Shown here one piece after another: positions 63,540-64,000 of a stretch of DNA of 64,000 nucleotides (the first letter of the stretch is position 1; every line of letters starts with the position of its first letter). A program made the translations under genes and the position numbers. Below the pieces are notes generated by a model. The model was not told the origin of the DNA and searched no databases. It was given only the letters and a program-made list of their open reading frames with translations. Origin of the DNA: Epiperipatus broadwayi (Eukaryota; Onychophora; Udeonychophora; Euonychophora; Peripatidae); the NCBI GenBank assembly GCA_028023455.1, contig JAQFVV010006208.1:8230963-8294962 (forward strand), written 5' to 3'.

Positions 63540-64000
63540 CAAGGAATTAGACCATAGTCACCAACAAAGGATTATCACAAAAAAGTCCAAATTTTTTTTC
63601 CACATAGTTAGACCATAGTCATCCCAGAGGATACGTCCAATTTTTTTCCATGTAGTTAGGCCATAGTCACCCTAGATGATTATCATGAATTTTTTTTCCC
63701 AAGTAGGTCATAGTCATTCCACAGGATTAACACAAAAAAGTCCATTCCCCCCCCAAATAGTTAGGCTGTAGTTATCCCACAGGATTATCACAAAAAAGTC
63801 CACCCCCCCCAATAGTTAGGCTGTAGTTATCCCACAGGATTATCACAAAAAAAGTCATCAAATTATTTTTCTAAGTTGTTAGAACTACGGTCATCCCAGA
63901 TGATCATCATATAAAAGTTTTTGTTTTTCCAAGAAGTTAGGCTATAGTCATCCCAGAGGATTATCATGACAAATTTTTTTTCCCAAGTAGTTAGGCCATA
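63540..64000 (+). repeat. Minisatellite, ~8 units of about 45-60 bp, open at the window end
   Basis: Each unit has TTAGRCCATAGTCATCCCA-like sequence, GAGGATTATCAC, AAAAAAGTCC and a T or C homopolymer. Starts are near 63552, 63612, 63661, 63706, 63765, 63820, 63883 and 63940. The two units near 63765 and 63820 are almost identical. It continues past the window. Confidence 0.85.

Noticed and set aside
1-64000. CRISPR arrays, operons, bacterial promoters or phage genes
   Set aside because: No repeat-spacer array and no dense coding; the repeats are eukaryotic retroelements.

Overview
The window is AT-rich animal (metazoan) DNA with no bacterial gene organisation. It has no dense ORFs, no operons and no CRISPR array. 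The evidence for an animal is the mix of element types: non-LTR retrotransposons (an RTE type, a type with a C-terminal CCHC knuckle, and other degenerate LINEs), a Penelope-like GIY-YIG relic, tRNA-derived SINEs, and a few exon-like islands with GT-AG borders. The low GC and RTE/Penelope content fit several invertebrate groups (cnidarian, chelicerate, mollusc and others). I cannot name the species from the sequence.

The most striking content is a set of short, foldback-shaped, non-autonomous elements that fill much of the window. They look like MITEs at first sight. Each of three families, called HH1, HH2 and HH3 here, carries a recognisable type I hammerhead ribozyme: core CTGANGA, stem II, GAAA, a very short stem III, an NUH cleavage site and a stem I that closes. 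Stem III is self-complementary in every family: CTAG in HH1; CCGG, CCATGG or CCAATTGG in three HH2 subfamilies; TACGTA in HH3. Where they interrupt recognisable LINE coding sequence they are flanked by 9-14 bp direct repeats, which fits retrotransposition better than cut-and-paste transposition. One Penelope-like GIY-YIG endonuclease relic lies at 10.4-11.0 kb, beside a three-unit 98-bp tandem repeat that also contains a hammerhead-like motif. Penelope-like elements are therefore the natural suspect as mobilising machinery, but this is inference.

Layout. 0-7 kb: direct duplication, tRNA-Gly-like SINE, a TIR element, an inverted pair of tRNA-derived SINEs, a palindromic MITE split by a truncated LINE, and an HH1 copy. 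7-9.85 kb: the longest CCHC-knuckle LINE (minus). 9.86-11 kb: Penelope relic. 11-16.3 kb: nested HH1, HH2 and HH3 copies. 16.7-18.4 kb: three minus-strand exon candidates, two separated by a 155-bp intron with good splice signals. 21.5-26.5 kb: a nearly full-length RTE broken by seven or more later insertions or expansions, including a foldback of about 750 bp. 26.6-34 kb: HH1/HH3 copies, RTE and LINE 3' ends. 34.4-37.7 kb: a third LINE carrying two HH2 insertions and a four-unit tandem array of its own RT segment. 38-41 kb: SINEs, HH3 and a large inverted HH2. 41-46 kb: the least repetitive stretch, with a plus-strand exon candidate at 43.2 kb. 46-51 kb: another LINE C-terminus, HH1 and HH2 copies. 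51.9-55.5 kb: a second nearly full-length RTE split by HH1. 56-64 kb: HH3, a possible first exon at 58.4 kb, HH1 copies, SINEs, and a tRNA-like head leading into a minisatellite that runs off the end.

No intact transposon ORF survives. All the LINE and Penelope reading frames carry stops, frameshifts, insertions or lost catalytic residues. Host-gene content is limited to short exon candidates whose proteins I do not recognise.
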